Counted from the stretch's first letter, positions 50,898-61,783 are shown. The stretch: 64,000 nt of DNA from Sphaerolaimus hirsutus (GCA_964036195.1 OZ038452.1:4272704-4336703), one strand, 5' to 3'. The notes: generated by a model from the letters alone, not told the origin. Made by a program: numbers and translations.

Positions 50898-53059
50898 CGC
50901 TTGGCGCCACATACCCATCCGCGGCGGCAAGAACAAAAGTGCCTGACGCTGCTTCCGGTGCCATGGCGCTTTTTGACTGTTGGCGCCAAAATCGTGACAT
51001 TTATCCACCACTAGACGTGATATGAATGTGTGGAATCAACTTTTTTCTGCATACCGCTTTACGTCGATTCGAATATACCATGAGGGCTATTTAGGCTGAG
51101 ATGTTTTTTAAAGCTAATTTTTTACATGGAGTGGGCTGAAAATGGAACCTGTTCAAATCCACATAACCACTTCCATTAGCATTGAAAAGATTTCGGGAGA
51201 TTTATATTTTAAATGCAAGAAAAACATAAAATATTTATCATTATTCACCTAGGTAAAATATAATATAGGTAAATATATGACCATATATATAACCAGGTTT
51301 TTCCAGTCAAAATGACATATATTTTCGTTTTGTAAGATTATTTTAAATTGTATTTAATTATATGTCCTGAAAATCACCTATTTTTGGAACCCTAGCTCCG
51401 ATTAAAGGGGGCGCGAAAGAACACATTTTTTCTCACATGAGTAATCGATTGCAAGAGCAAATGTATATTATCGTATTTCTTCTAATAGAACATCGCCGTT
51501 CTATTTCTTCATCAACTTTTTTTACCTGCCGTTCTAATGGAGGTGCCGTACCATTGGAAGCTGCCTTTGTATTTTTTCACCAAGTATAACCTACTATTTC
51601 TAATGAAACATGAGCAACATTCAAGATCAGAGCATCAATTCAAACAAAGCCAAATATGAAATCAACCCCTAAATGAATGTTTTGAACACACGATGTTCTC
51701 ACCAGACATTTAAAAAATATTGTTGTGTTTTGGCACTTTTCCAACATACTTTCTACCTATCGGTGTGGAGGCTTCTGTTCCATTTTTCGGGGGTGGAAAA
51801 AGCGCCAAAACCTGCCGTTCTATTGGAGGTGCCTTTCTATTTGAGGTATGCCGTTCTTTTAGGAGAAATACGGTACTCAGGGCATTCAGGAGACATATTG
51901 TTTTGTCCCCTTTGATAAAAATAGGCGCTTCTTTATCGTAAGGCGTGATAAATGTCGGTGTGAGAAGTAGGTAATTTGAATAAACAAGGAGCACGATTTT
52001 CCGCCAATATTTCAGAATCGCTCTGGTTCACGTACATCAATATAATATTTGCAATAACTTGCCAACCCACTTATTGATACACAGACGATAAAATGTCAAC
52101 TGAAATTACATGTTTGACAAGTAAAATGATAAATGATGCTAAACTAAATACTCTAACTTTTAACTTATCATTTGTCATTTTACTCTACTTTTAACTCATC
52201 ATTTGTCATTTTACTTTACTTTTAACTTATCATTTGTCATTTTACTTGACTCTGACTTTTGTCATTTTACTTTGCAGCTTGCGGGATTGGCACCTGGCGG
52301 TTCTTTTCAGCTTTTTCTCTCATTTTAATTGCTTCGATACAGGAACGAAACAAATTGTACGGGCGCTTGGCACTGGCAGATATCGGGTGGGCGCGCCAGC
52401 GCCATCCCTCGCTGCCGAGGGAGGGCGCAAGCGACCCACCCATAATATGGTCAGACACACCAAAATGCGGAAATCGCAAAATTTAAATCGCAATAACTTC
52501 GGAACGCGACAAGCTACGGCAATACCGATTATACCATTGAATAGCCCGTGTCGAAAAGTACCCCCATGCAAATTTTCAGATCAAATGGTTGAGTTGGGAG
52601 GAAGTTATTACACATTTTCTTTTCTAGGCAGTGTTGTTGTTGTTGTTGTTGTTGTTCATCTTGTTCTCCCGACAATCTTCAAACTGCAATAACTTCCTTG
52701 AAACACGACCGATTTTCATGGTTGATGGCTCATATGAAAGAGCATATGATGCCATTTCTTATTTTCAGGAATTTTTTTCACAGGCTCCGCCCACTTTGGG
52801 ACGGTATCTGTTTGAAATTTTCAAACCTCAATAAATTTAAATTTTGAATACAAATGCGGCAATACAAAAAATTTGTTGATGTGCGCCATGACTAGAGCTT
52901 TCAAATGAGCCAATTTTTGGCAATTTTGGTACAGATTTACAAAAGTTATTCAAGTTTGCTTATTTTGTGTAAAATGCGCAAACATGCCTGACCTACTGCT
53001 TGATGTGATACTGAGCATGTGACCTTGCATGGTGAATTCTATCAGGTCATAAATGTCTA

Positions 53060-54230
53060 GTGGTTAATGTCAAGTCAAATCTCAAGTTATAAATGTCAAG
53101 TCAAATGTCAAGTGATAAATGTCAAGCAATAAATGTCAGGCCAATTGTCAAGTGATAAATGTCAAGTGATAGATGTCAAGTGATAAATTATTAAGTGATA
53201 AATATCAAGTCAAATATCAAGTGATAAATGTCAAGTGGTAGATTTCAAGTGAAATGTCATCTGATAAATGTCAAGCAATAAATGTCAGGCTAAATGTCAA
53301 GAGATAAATGTCAAGTGATAAAATATCAAGTCAAATATCAACTGATAAATGTCAAGTGGTAGATTTCAAGTGAAATGTCAAGTGATAAATGTCAATTGAT
53401 AGATGTCAAGTGATAAATGTCAAGTGATAAATTTCAAGTGAAATGTCAAGTCAAATGTCAAGTGACAAATTTCAAGTCAAATGTCAAGTGACAAATTTCA
53501 AGTCAAATGTCAAGTGACAAATTTAAAGTCAAATGTCAAGTGACAAATTTAAAGTCAAATGTCAACTTTAATGTCAACTCATAACTGTCAAGTCAAATAT
53601 CAAGTCATATGTCAAGTCAAATTTCAAGTGATAAATGTGAAGTCAAATTTCAAGTGACAAATGTCAAGTCAAATGTAAAGTTTAATGTCAAGTGATCAAA
53701 TATCAAGTCAAATGTCAAGTTGTAAATGTCAAGTCTAAAGTCAAGTCAAGTCAATTGTCAAGTGATAAATGTCAAGGTGAATATAAAGTGATAACTTTCA
53801 ATTGAATTGTCAGGTCAAATGCCAAGTGATAAATTTTCAAGTGAAATGTCAAGTAATAAATTTCAAGTGAAATGTCAAGTCAAATGTCAAGTTGAATGTC
53901 AAGCTTAATGTCAAGTGATAAATGTCATGTCAAATGTCAAGTTTTACATCAAGTGATAAATTTCAAGTGAAATGTCAAGTTTAATGTCAAGTGATAAATG
54001 TCATGTCAAATGTCAAGTAGTATGTCAAGTAACAATTTTCAGGTGATACCTGTCAACTTGTTTATGTCAAGTGAAAACTATCAGGTGAAAAAATGGCAAG
54101 CAGTTCATGTCAAGTTATAAATATCAAGTGATGCCATTCAGTCATAAATGTCAAGTGGTTTATGTCAAGTTATTGTCAAGTGGGTAATTTCAAGTCATAA
54201 ATATCAAGTGATAACTTTCAGGTTCTAAAT
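53060..54230 (+). repeat. Degenerate tandem array of TGTCAAGTGATAAA words
   Basis: About 1.2 kb of alternating 12- and 14-base units such as TGTCAAGTCAAA and TGTCAAGTGATAAA with drift. The word is the same as in introner-family interiors, so it may have grown from one. Confidence 0.8.
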
Positions 54231-54367
54231 GTCATGTTGAAAATCTTTTGAATCTTACTATTTGGCTTCTTCTCGACTATAGATTGTATTGCCTGGTGCC
54301 ACATTTGACATTTGCTTGATTTGCAATAACTTATAAAATTTGGGCCTGTGGCCCTCAAAAAGAAGTA

Positions 54368-54863
54368 TATCCCATAAAAAATGGCTAAAGCCAACAAAAA
54401 GTGGACGCTGCACCTAAACATGTGTATGCTTTTGAATGCACAAAAGTAATATATCATATACCATGCCATTTTCTTATCGAGCTATCAAAAGATGTATATC
54501 AAGGGAAATGTATACAAATGCTAATAATATAGTCTATCAACACAGCAAACTGCATCACAAGAAACAATTTCACCAAACTTTTGAATGGCAGCGTGAGCTT
54601 TTTGTATCTTTAATGATTGCAGCACTTTGACACAGCTCACACTGCCATGCAAAAGTTTGGTGAAATTGTTTCTTGTGATGCAGTTTGCTGTGTTGATAGA
54701 CTATATTATTAGCATTTGTATACATTTCCCTTGATATACATCTTTTGATAGCTCGATAAGAAAATGGCATGGTATATGATATATTACTTTTGTGCATTCA
54801 AAAGCATACACATGTTTAGGTGCAGCGTCCACTTTTTGTTGGCTTTAGCCATTTTTTATGGGA
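54368..54863. repeat. Long hairpin, about 230-bp arms and 30-40-bp loop
   Basis: The left arm begins ATCCCATAAAAAATGGCTAA; the right arm ends TTAGCCATTTTTTATGGGAT. The arms agree almost throughout (ATGGCAGCGTGAGCT against AGCTCACACTGCCAT is one of few mismatched places). No coding sequence. Confidence 0.85.
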
Positions 54864-56111
54864 TCCAATTATCATCCAGCATTCTGAATGTCGTAAAAAA
54901 TTCTCCTGGTGCACTACAGCCGACAAAAATTCTCAAAACAGAAATGGAAGCTGCTAGAATATTCATCTAATTAACACTTTAAATTTTTAATTAAAAAAAA
55001 CACGAAAAATTCAAGAAAAACCACGCTAATTAAATCAACTATCCATCTCAAAATCCACTCTTCCAAGAGAAATCCAACAAAAAACAACACTATCTTGAAG
55101 CGGCCCATAATGACAGACGGGGGCGGCTAGCTGCAGTCGAGATAGCGCCGCGGCATCGATCACGGCTGCAGCGGTCGCCCGGCAGCGCCGCCATGACGCA
55201 CCAGCCAAAACACCATGGTGCGTTTGGGACAGGTGCGTTTGGTCCCGATTTGATTTGGTCCCAATTTGGAGATGGAGGTGGAGAATAATTGGTGGGGAAT
55301 TGTTTGAGAACTTGCGAGTTGCGAAAAAGTGATCAAAAATGTCAGATGGCTTCAATGGTGGTGGATTTGTTCCTGGATGCAGAGTTGTTATAATAAGAGT
55401 ACTGAACTTCCCCAAAATACTCTGACTTGAGGTATTTCTTGATGTCAAATACGAAATTTAACGCCCTATTGGGTACCCCCCCCCCCCCCAAAAAAAAAAT
55501 GTCAGGATTTTAACACCCTGACAGCATGAGCTGGTGCAGATAGCATGAAATGGCCCACGGACTGCCAGACTTGTGTGGGGGCCATTTTATGTTTTTTATC
55601 AGATCTCCGATAGAATAGTAAGGATAAAATTGGTAGAATGGTAAAAACCCAGATCCTTTTAAACTGAATTGTTTAGCATATGTTTTGTTGCTTTTAAAAA
55701 TACCTTAAACAATGGGACATAATAATATGGGACCAAGTGACATGGACCCAAAATAAAATTGTGTAAGCCTCTGCGGTCTGTATCACACCAATGAAGTGCT
55801 CTGCACCAAGTCAAATTTGCATACCATTTTTCATAGTGCAACGCAATTATTTGGGTTGCTTTCTCAGTTCACGCTTTTCTTGGATGCAATTTATTTCATC
55901 TTTGCCTACAAATAGAAACTGAAGCTGGATTGATTAGGTTCGGTTTGAAAACAGACTTTCTAACTGATTTTGTCAGTTTATCTATTCCATCTTTATGTAG
56001 CGCCCGGTAAAGTGTCCTTTTACAGTTTTACCAGCCATTTTACATTTGGCTAATTTTACCTGACATTTTACACTCATGAGATTTCATGATTCAATCCACC
56101 CAATTATGCAG

Positions 56112-56147
56112 ACACCAATCCCGAGGGGCCGAGTACCTCCTCATCAG
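56112..56147 (+). CDS. Membrane-protein gene, 36-bp stalk exon
   Basis: The acceptor is ttatgcag and the donor CAG|GTGCCA, phase 1 at both ends. It encodes TNPEGPSTSSS plus one split Gly. The donor is the tip of the MITE that forms the next intron. Confidence 0.55.
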
Positions 56148-58900
56148 GTGCCAATTCCGCTAGTGGACAAGTGACAAGAAAAGTGGCAAGTGGTGAGAGA
56201 AGTGATAAGTAAAATTATACGTGAATATGGGTGATTTTCAGAAAATCTAATCGAAAAAAATATCTCAAAAATCATCATTCAATCTCTCAGGAAAAACGCC
56301 GAGAAAAATGTAGTTTATTAAATATTTTTTATATTTTCTTGTCATGAATGAAATATACCCTTGACCTCGAATAAGACCCCAGGGGAGTTATTTTTTCGTC
56401 AGACGTTTTGGAGGGGGGAGTTATTCAAGGGGGGGGAGTTATTCGAGGGGGGAGTTATTATTTCCTCAGGAAACGTGGACTTAATTCATTGTATGGATGC
56501 AGTATGTAAACTCGTTTAATTAAGGTATTTCACCGTCCAATAACAACATAACAATGTGTATACACTGCATACACATTATGTATCTGCTGTCGCTGTCATA
56601 AGCTACTATTCTTTTATAGTTTTGCATTGTATCCTTTTCATCATAGGGAGGAGTTTTGGAGAGGGGGGAGTTATTCAAGGGGGGGAACTATTTTTTCCTC
56701 ACCCCGCCAGCAGGGGGGACTTATTCAAGGGGGGAGTTATTCGAGGGGGGGGGGGTCTTATTCGAGGATTTGCGGTAATTCAAGCTCACTGGAAAAAATT
56801 CCCGGAGAACATATTAATAAATAAAATGATTTTTAATAATAAAATAATATAAATATTTTTTTATTATTATTTTTTCTTATATTTAACATAAAATATACAG
56901 CCAAAATTAACAGCCAAAATATACAGCCATAAAATATACAGCCAAAATCCGGTGTATATCTCCCAAAATTTCTGTAACGCCATAAGTGAATAGTAAATCT
57001 GCAACTTTAAAAATGAAACCATCCAGGTATTTTAAAAGTTCACTTCAACTGCTCTCACCACTTAACTCACCACTTTCCCGCCACTTGTCCACTTTGGAAC
57101 TGGCCCCAGGGCTGTCCATCCCCGAGCAGTACGGCATGGAGGCGGACGGGGGCGAGCTCGGCCTGGCCACGGCCGACTGGATCGCCCTGTGGCTGCTGTT
57201 GATTGTGCTGGGCTCGTGCTTGGCTATTATAGCCGTTTTGTTAGTCGGATGCACCGCGCATCAGGTGGGGCCGAGTGCCAATTTGGATATTTAATTTTAA
57301 TGTACGGCTTGTGGGCGATTTATCTTGTCGTAGACACTGAAGTATGAAATCAAAATAAAATTTGACATTTTTCTGGATCTGAAGTGTCCCCAGTTTTAAG
57401 TAAAGGTCGAGAGTAAAGGATCAAGTGTCAAATGTCATGTAAAATGTCAATTAAAATAGGTAAAAAAACAACAAAGTATTACTACTCTTTTAACACTTTG
57501 CATGACATTTGGCAAATTTCTGACATTTTACTTGACATTTGACACTTTTCTTGACATTTGGCACTTTACTTCACACTTAAGAGGGTGCTTGACTGCCACC
57601 AGAACAAACATATTCACACACCTAAATAGAACCCAGCTGCCTAAAAACCCACCCAGACAAAAAATCCCCCCCCCAGCTGTACCGATGGCGGCACGCGCAG
57701 CCAGCCCTAAATGTAATAAGACGATCCCTCCGGCGGTCGAGAGCCCTCCAATTAACTGTGCACGCGCCCGTCGCGTTGGCCACCGGCGCCGTGCCGCTCA
57801 TGTTGGAACTGGTGCCCACTCCCAGACCCTGAAAAGACACCTGGAAAGTGTCAAGTGTCGTGCAAAGTGTCTAAAGTCATGTAAAGTGCCCTGTAAAATG
57901 TCAAACTTCAGTTTATTTTTAGCGGTCACTTGACTTTTTAGCTTGCCATATTCCAAGGCCTTTTTTTCCATGACTTTTGACACTCCGCATGACATTTGAC
58001 ATTTTCCAGGGCAATTTTCAGGGTCCGGGAGTGCACCCAGAATTCGAACCACGCCACGCCCGCGGCTGGGAGGAGAACAGTCGATAATGGCGATGCTTGT
58101 TTGCATGTCAGTAATGATGAGGAAGCCAGGTGGCCCCCCGCTGACACCCCCCACACTAGGGCACCCCCTGCCTCCTCCCCAGCCGCAAGTAATTGGGGGA
58201 GGGGTCCGTTGCGGTGCACTTAGACAACAGGGGTTCAGTAGCACTACCTGTAAAATGCCGGTAAATTTTTTTCTTTTGTTTTTTTTTACACGTGATTTAA
58301 AGTTTTATGAAATCAAGTGGTGTTTCACCTTGTAAATGTCTTACAGCGTGTGCGGGGGGTGTGATGGCTCCCCGGATCTGTGCCAATGTGGTTTACATAT
58401 TTACAACCACAGACGCTCGAACCTAATCGTAGCGATTTAATAGCGTCAAAAGTAGCAAAAAGCATACTGAATCGCACCAGTGGGGGGTTCCCCTCTGAGG
58501 GGGGTGTCACCAAGGGGGCCGCAGCGGCGCACCTGCACCACGAGCGACGGCACCCCCGAGCGCCCCCCAACGGCGGGCGTTGCCGCCGCGCACGCCCTAT
58601 CGGCAGCTCTTGCCTGTGAGATGGAGGCGCGCCTGGTGCTGACACTCCCATAGCCTGCAAAGTGCCCTGGGAAGTGTCAAGTGTCGTGCAAAGTGTCTAA
58701 AGTCATGTAAAATGCCCTGGAAAATTGACTTCCACTTTCCATGGCATTTTACATGACTTTAAACACATTGCATGACATTTGACATTATACAGGTACTTTA
58801 CAAGGTCTGGGAGTGCCCCCAGGTGACGAACGATGTCCCCTTGATCGGGTCCGTCGAGAGGGACTGCGACGCGTCTGCAGCTGTGGGTGGGGAGTTGTGA
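56112..58900 (+). CDS. 3' part of a single-pass membrane protein gene, unidentified
   Basis: Seven exons with matching phases: 56112-56147, 57110-57264, 57677-57811, 58041-58213, 58347-58390, 58481-58635, 58823-58900 (stop TGA). They encode a Ser/Thr/Gly stalk, one helix (DWIALWLLLIVLGSCLAIIA with VLLVGC) and about 205 cytoplasmic residues: a basic part (RWRHAQ, RRSLRRSR), VDNGDACLHVSNDEEARW, Pro-rich stretches, a Cys cluster and VTNDVPLIGSVERD near the end. I do not recognise the family; an adhesion receptor of cadherin or similar type is a guess. Three of six introns are exactly introner-family MITEs. The 5' part was not found. Confidence 0.65.
56148..57109 (+). mobile_element. Introner-like MITE forming an intron, with nested C-run MITE
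   Basis: Begins GTGCCAATTCCGCTAGTGG after CAG (56145-56147) and ends CCACTTTGGAACTGGCCC followed by CAG (57107-57109). The arms also share AAGTGACAAGAAAAGTGG and its inverse. A C-run MITE (56355-56777) is inserted inside. Excision at the splice sites restores TCATCAG-GGCTG, the presumed empty site. Confidence 0.75.
57110..57264 (+). CDS. Membrane-protein gene, transmembrane exon
   Basis: It encodes LSIPEQYGMEADGGELG, then a helix of about 26 hydrophobic residues and GCTAHQ. The donor CAG|GTGGGG is phase 0. Confidence 0.7.
57265..57676 (+). other. Intron with diverged introner-type sequence
   Basis: Between about 57375 and 57600 it contains AAGTGTCAAATGTCATGTAA and the inverse TTACTTGACATTTGACACTT, ending GACTGCCACCAG. 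These do not coincide with the splice sites. Confidence 0.5.
57677..57811 (+). CDS. Membrane-protein gene, basic cytoplasmic exon
   Basis: The acceptor follows a C-run. 45 codons, phase 0 at both ends, starting LYRWRHAQPALNVIRRSLRR and ending LMLEL. The alternative frame is also partly open, so the assignment rests on phase agreement with both neighbours. Confidence 0.55.
57812..58040 (+). mobile_element. Introner-like MITE forming an intron
   Basis: The intron starts GTGCCCACTCCCAGACCCTG and ends CAGGGTCCGGGAGTGCACCC with AG: terminal inverted repeats about 20 bp long reach both splice sites. Inner arms include AAGTGTCTAAAGTCATGTAA. The flanking trinucleotide is CTG at left and CAG at right. 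Confidence 0.8.
58041..58213 (+). CDS. Membrane-protein gene, cytoplasmic exon with acidic motif
   Basis: Phase 0 start; encodes NSNHATPAAGRRTVDNGDAC, LHVSNDEEARW, then a Pro/Ser-rich stretch. The donor CG|GTGCAC is phase 2. A TAG four codons beyond would end the frame if unspliced. Confidence 0.6.
58347..58390 (+). CDS. Membrane-protein gene, small Cys-rich exon
   Basis: The acceptor is gtcttacag and the donor TGTG|GTTTAC. 44 bp encoding VCGGCDGSPDLCQC. Chosen because it links phase 2 to phase 1 exactly. Confidence 0.5.
58481..58635 (+). CDS. Membrane-protein gene, cytoplasmic exon
   Basis: The acceptor is cgcaccag. Open only in the frame demanded by the previous exon: GGSPLRGVSPRGPQRRTCTT, TSDGTPERPP, CEMEARL. 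The donor is CTG|GTGCTG, phase 0. Confidence 0.6.
58636..58822 (+). mobile_element. Introner-like MITE forming an intron
   Basis: A 187-bp intron starting GTGCTGACACTCCCATAGCC and ending AAGGTCTGGGAGTGCCCCCA with G. The arms include GTCGTGCAAAGTGTCTAAAG and GACTTTAAACACATTGCATG. The same family as 57812-58040, with the same CTG/CAG flanks. Confidence 0.8.
58823..58900 (+). CDS. Membrane-protein gene, terminal exon
   Basis: Phase 0; encodes VTNDVPLIGSVERDCDASAA, then VGGEL and TGA. The start sits directly on the MITE acceptor. Confidence 0.62.
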   Translation: MTNDVPLIGSVERDCDASAAVGGEL

Positions 58901-61555
58901 TTGGGGCTGGGCTTTGGGTGGCGGGTATTTTATTTTGAAGTGTTTTGGCTTCAGTTACTGCACACTTTGCACTGCGATCTACCACAGGCTATCTGAATAA
59001 TGAATAGGAGATGTCATGTCAGAAGAAAAAAGTCATGTCAAAGATTCTTTTATTTCTTTTCCCAAGAATTCTGAATTTTTCATGACTACCTATTCACAAA
59101 GTTAGGGTATGCTAAATAAATACAAAGCCTTATAAATCAGGTGTATCGCAGTGAATCAAACAGTGGAAAAAGTTACACGGTAAATCGGGATACCCGGAAA
59201 TGTGTTCTGGGTAATGTGGGATGTTTTGTACATTTTATTTGTCCGCAATCTATCAGACATTTAAGAGAGCTTATCGTTACAAATCAGTATTACGTTAGTG
59301 GTGTCATAATTGTTTTTAGCTGCACTGATATTTGTCTAAATAATTTTTTTGAATGGTTCTCAATGGGCCCACACACTAGTTTACCAACATGAAATGCTCG
59401 ACCATTTTGGTAAACTGCTTTGATAAAGCATTACGAAACCCTGTACAGAGTTGTACGGTGTTTCATAGTGTTTTGTCAAAACAGTTTACCAAAATGGTCG
59501 AGCATTTCATGTTGGTAAACTAGTGTGTGTGTTGGCATTGATGAACATGTCTTTGCATTGTCTTAATATTATAAAAGATTTTAAAATATTTTTTAAAGAT
59601 TTTGTATTTTGTATCTTGTGAGTCTGTATTTAAAAATAGCTAGGTATCGCTTTTTTGCTTTTAAATAAATTTAACTGTTGATTGATCGATTGATACTTTT
59701 ATTTACCTATTTGAAAATTTCACCTGCTCACAAACGTGGTTGTTTTGTTTCAGTTCCATTCACGGACGCAAAAATCTCAAAGAATTTTATCACTATTACA
59801 ATATTATAAATAAATAACCTATTGGCTAGTTTCGAATGCACTGCTTAAATAGAATCACATGCTCGAACACAGTGCCACCATAACCAACATCTGCAACTAC
59901 AGTATTTGCTAAAGGATTCCCATTGGGAATAACAATTTTTTTACGGCAGACTTTTTTTTGGGGGGGGGGATTATAATTTGTCAAAATTTTCAAGCATGTT
60001 TCTATCAACTCATTCTGTGAAATATGCTGTATTAGCAATAAAACATGTCATTTGAAATTAAACAAAACAAATTTATCATATGCCTAAACGGAGGGGTTAT
60101 TCATGGGGGTTATATTTTCCTCACTCGTTTAAACAGGGGTGTAATACCCCCCATATTCAAATTTCCCAAGATTGGTCAGTTTCCCCGAATTTTAGCCCTT
60201 AACTATGTGTGTACTGTGTGGTCACTGTCACTGATTCAGTCCGTCACACCGGAAATTCTGAACCCGTAACAAACATGTTTCATTTCGCACCCTACCAAAC
60301 GAAGACGGCAAACTTTAGCGCACATAAAATTCTCTTGATTTTCTCGGGAAGGCACATTTCGGGTGTGCCGTGATAAACAGCTAGTAGGTGTCGCATTGCC
60401 TTCACAGGCAGCTTCTATGGTTGAAGCTGCATGTGGGGGAAACGTGGGTTCACGATTGATACGTTCGTGTCTTCCGGGCAGTCCCACACCCTGTAAAGTT
60501 AATTGTTTACGAAAGTGTGTATTGTGTATCCAAATCTTATTTTTCGACATAAGATTTGGATACGAAATAACAACAGATTTGGATACACAATCGACACTTT
60601 AAGTTTACATTTGACACTTTATAGGGCTTGGGATTGCCATCTGATTGAGTTGACAGATTTTAGGTAGATTCAATAGTTCGCACTTCACGCAACAAAACAT
60701 TCATCATTTATTTGTGGAAGGTGTCACTGATGACAACTGAATCGCACTACGCGAACTAGTTGACAACGGAAAGCTGATAAATCTGTTTTAAGCACATTTG
60801 TGTTCGCCGGAATGTGTAGTGCGATTTAGTGGAATGAGGAGCTCGTCAACTACTGTTGACCATGTTTCAACTCAAACTCGTCCAAAACAGGTGATTTCGA
60901 CTGTCAACTATGTAGATAGTGTGCTTTTACTTACCTAATTAAATAATGAAAATATTCAGCAAATCTAACCATAAATAACATACTGTATGTGGACTAATTT
61001 TGTTATAAAAGATTTTTTGGGTGATAAAATTCAAATTTTAATGACATTGCGGCCATACAAAAACCACGGTTGATTGAGAGAGGAATTTTTCAGTATTTTT
61101 AACTGGATTTATGTTCACAGGAAAATACGAAATCATAAAAATGATCGAAAGGACAAAAAGTGCCCGGATAAGTGAATGTCAAGCAAAAAATGAGATGAAA
61201 ACCTGAAAGCAAAACAACCATGATGAAAAAGACACCGTGCATCAATATACAATAAGAAACGAAGCAATTAAATTAAAAAGTAACATAACACAGTATTTAA
61301 TTCGACGGACCCTTCACTATACAATTTCATGTAACAAGACAGTCCAACAAAATGTTGGAACTGAGCCAAAAATGTACCCAGATTTTTCTCTCATTAAAAC
61401 GATCGGACTTGGGTAATGAAATTAGCCGTAAATCGAACATTATCCGTTGTTCATGCAGTGCCATCCATTCCTGTCTAAGTGGAACAAAATTGTATAGTGG
61501 AAAGTGTGTCGACATTTTTTTAGTCTACACTAAAGTGATGTCATAAAAAATACAG
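58901..61555. other. Intergenic region with foldback and MITE fragments
   Basis: Holds a foldback (59366-59535), a C-run fragment (about 60090-60155) and an introner-family copy with a hairpin core (about 60475-60640). A possible 3' UTR of the preceding gene lies at the start. No other coding sequence can be supported. Confidence 0.45.
59366..59535. repeat. Foldback element, GGGCCCACACACTAG family, different core
   Basis: Arms of about 75 bp: GGGCCCACACACTAGTTTAC with CAACATGAAATGCTCG, and the inverse at right. It shares tips with 18322-18484 but has a TTTACC core instead of TTGACA. Confidence 0.65.
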
Positions 61556-61783
61556 GTCGAGGTTTCAATTGCAATCATTTACAATCCGAGACATTGGAAG
61601 TCTGATGAAAATATTATGCCTCAATCAGTAACGGAATTAATCGAGAGATACCATAGTCTGACGGCATTTAAAAAAATGAAAAACATGGTGTCCCAAAATG
61701 TCTGGCTTAAAGTGAAAGCATTCGGTGATTTGGTCGAGAAAAATGTCAAAAAAGTGAAAAAGCGAACGTACAGCTATCGCTAA
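61556..61783 (+). CDS. Possible terminal exon, unknown protein
   Basis: After an acceptor-like aaaaaatacag the frame is open for 75 codons: VEVSIAIIYNPRHWKSDENI, MPQSVTELIERYH, NVWLKVKAFGDLVEKN, KKVKKRTYSYR, then TAA. It has a balanced amphipathic composition unlike the surrounding AT-rich DNA. A 58-codon ORF from its own ATG (61617) is inside. No homologue recognised and no upstream exon confirmed. Confidence 0.35.
   Translation, partial: VEVSIAIIYNPRHWKSDENIMPQSVTELIERYHSLTAFKKMKNMVSQNVWLKVKAFGDLVEKNVKKVKKRTYSYR

Larger units (their letters stand above)
50906..56111. other. 5-kb gene-poor region before the membrane-protein exons
   Basis: Holds a foldback related to 4967 (CGTATTTCTTCTAATAGAAC at 51473, inverse near 51880), an introner-type right end (GCGGGATTGGCACCTG near 52280-52295), a GTT microsatellite (52631-52655), a tandem array (53060-54230), a long hairpin (54368-54863) and a C/A-run (55470-55499). 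It may include earlier introns of the gene at 56112, but I found no exon I can support. Confidence 0.45.

Noticed and set aside
54218..54970. Mirror-image frames on both strands
   Set aside because: They are the two arms of the long hairpin read in opposite directions; no coding character.
55035..55448. 137-codon frame on the minus strand, GC-rich in part
   Set aside because: No recognisable domain and mixed low-complexity composition; not supported by splice signals or neighbours.
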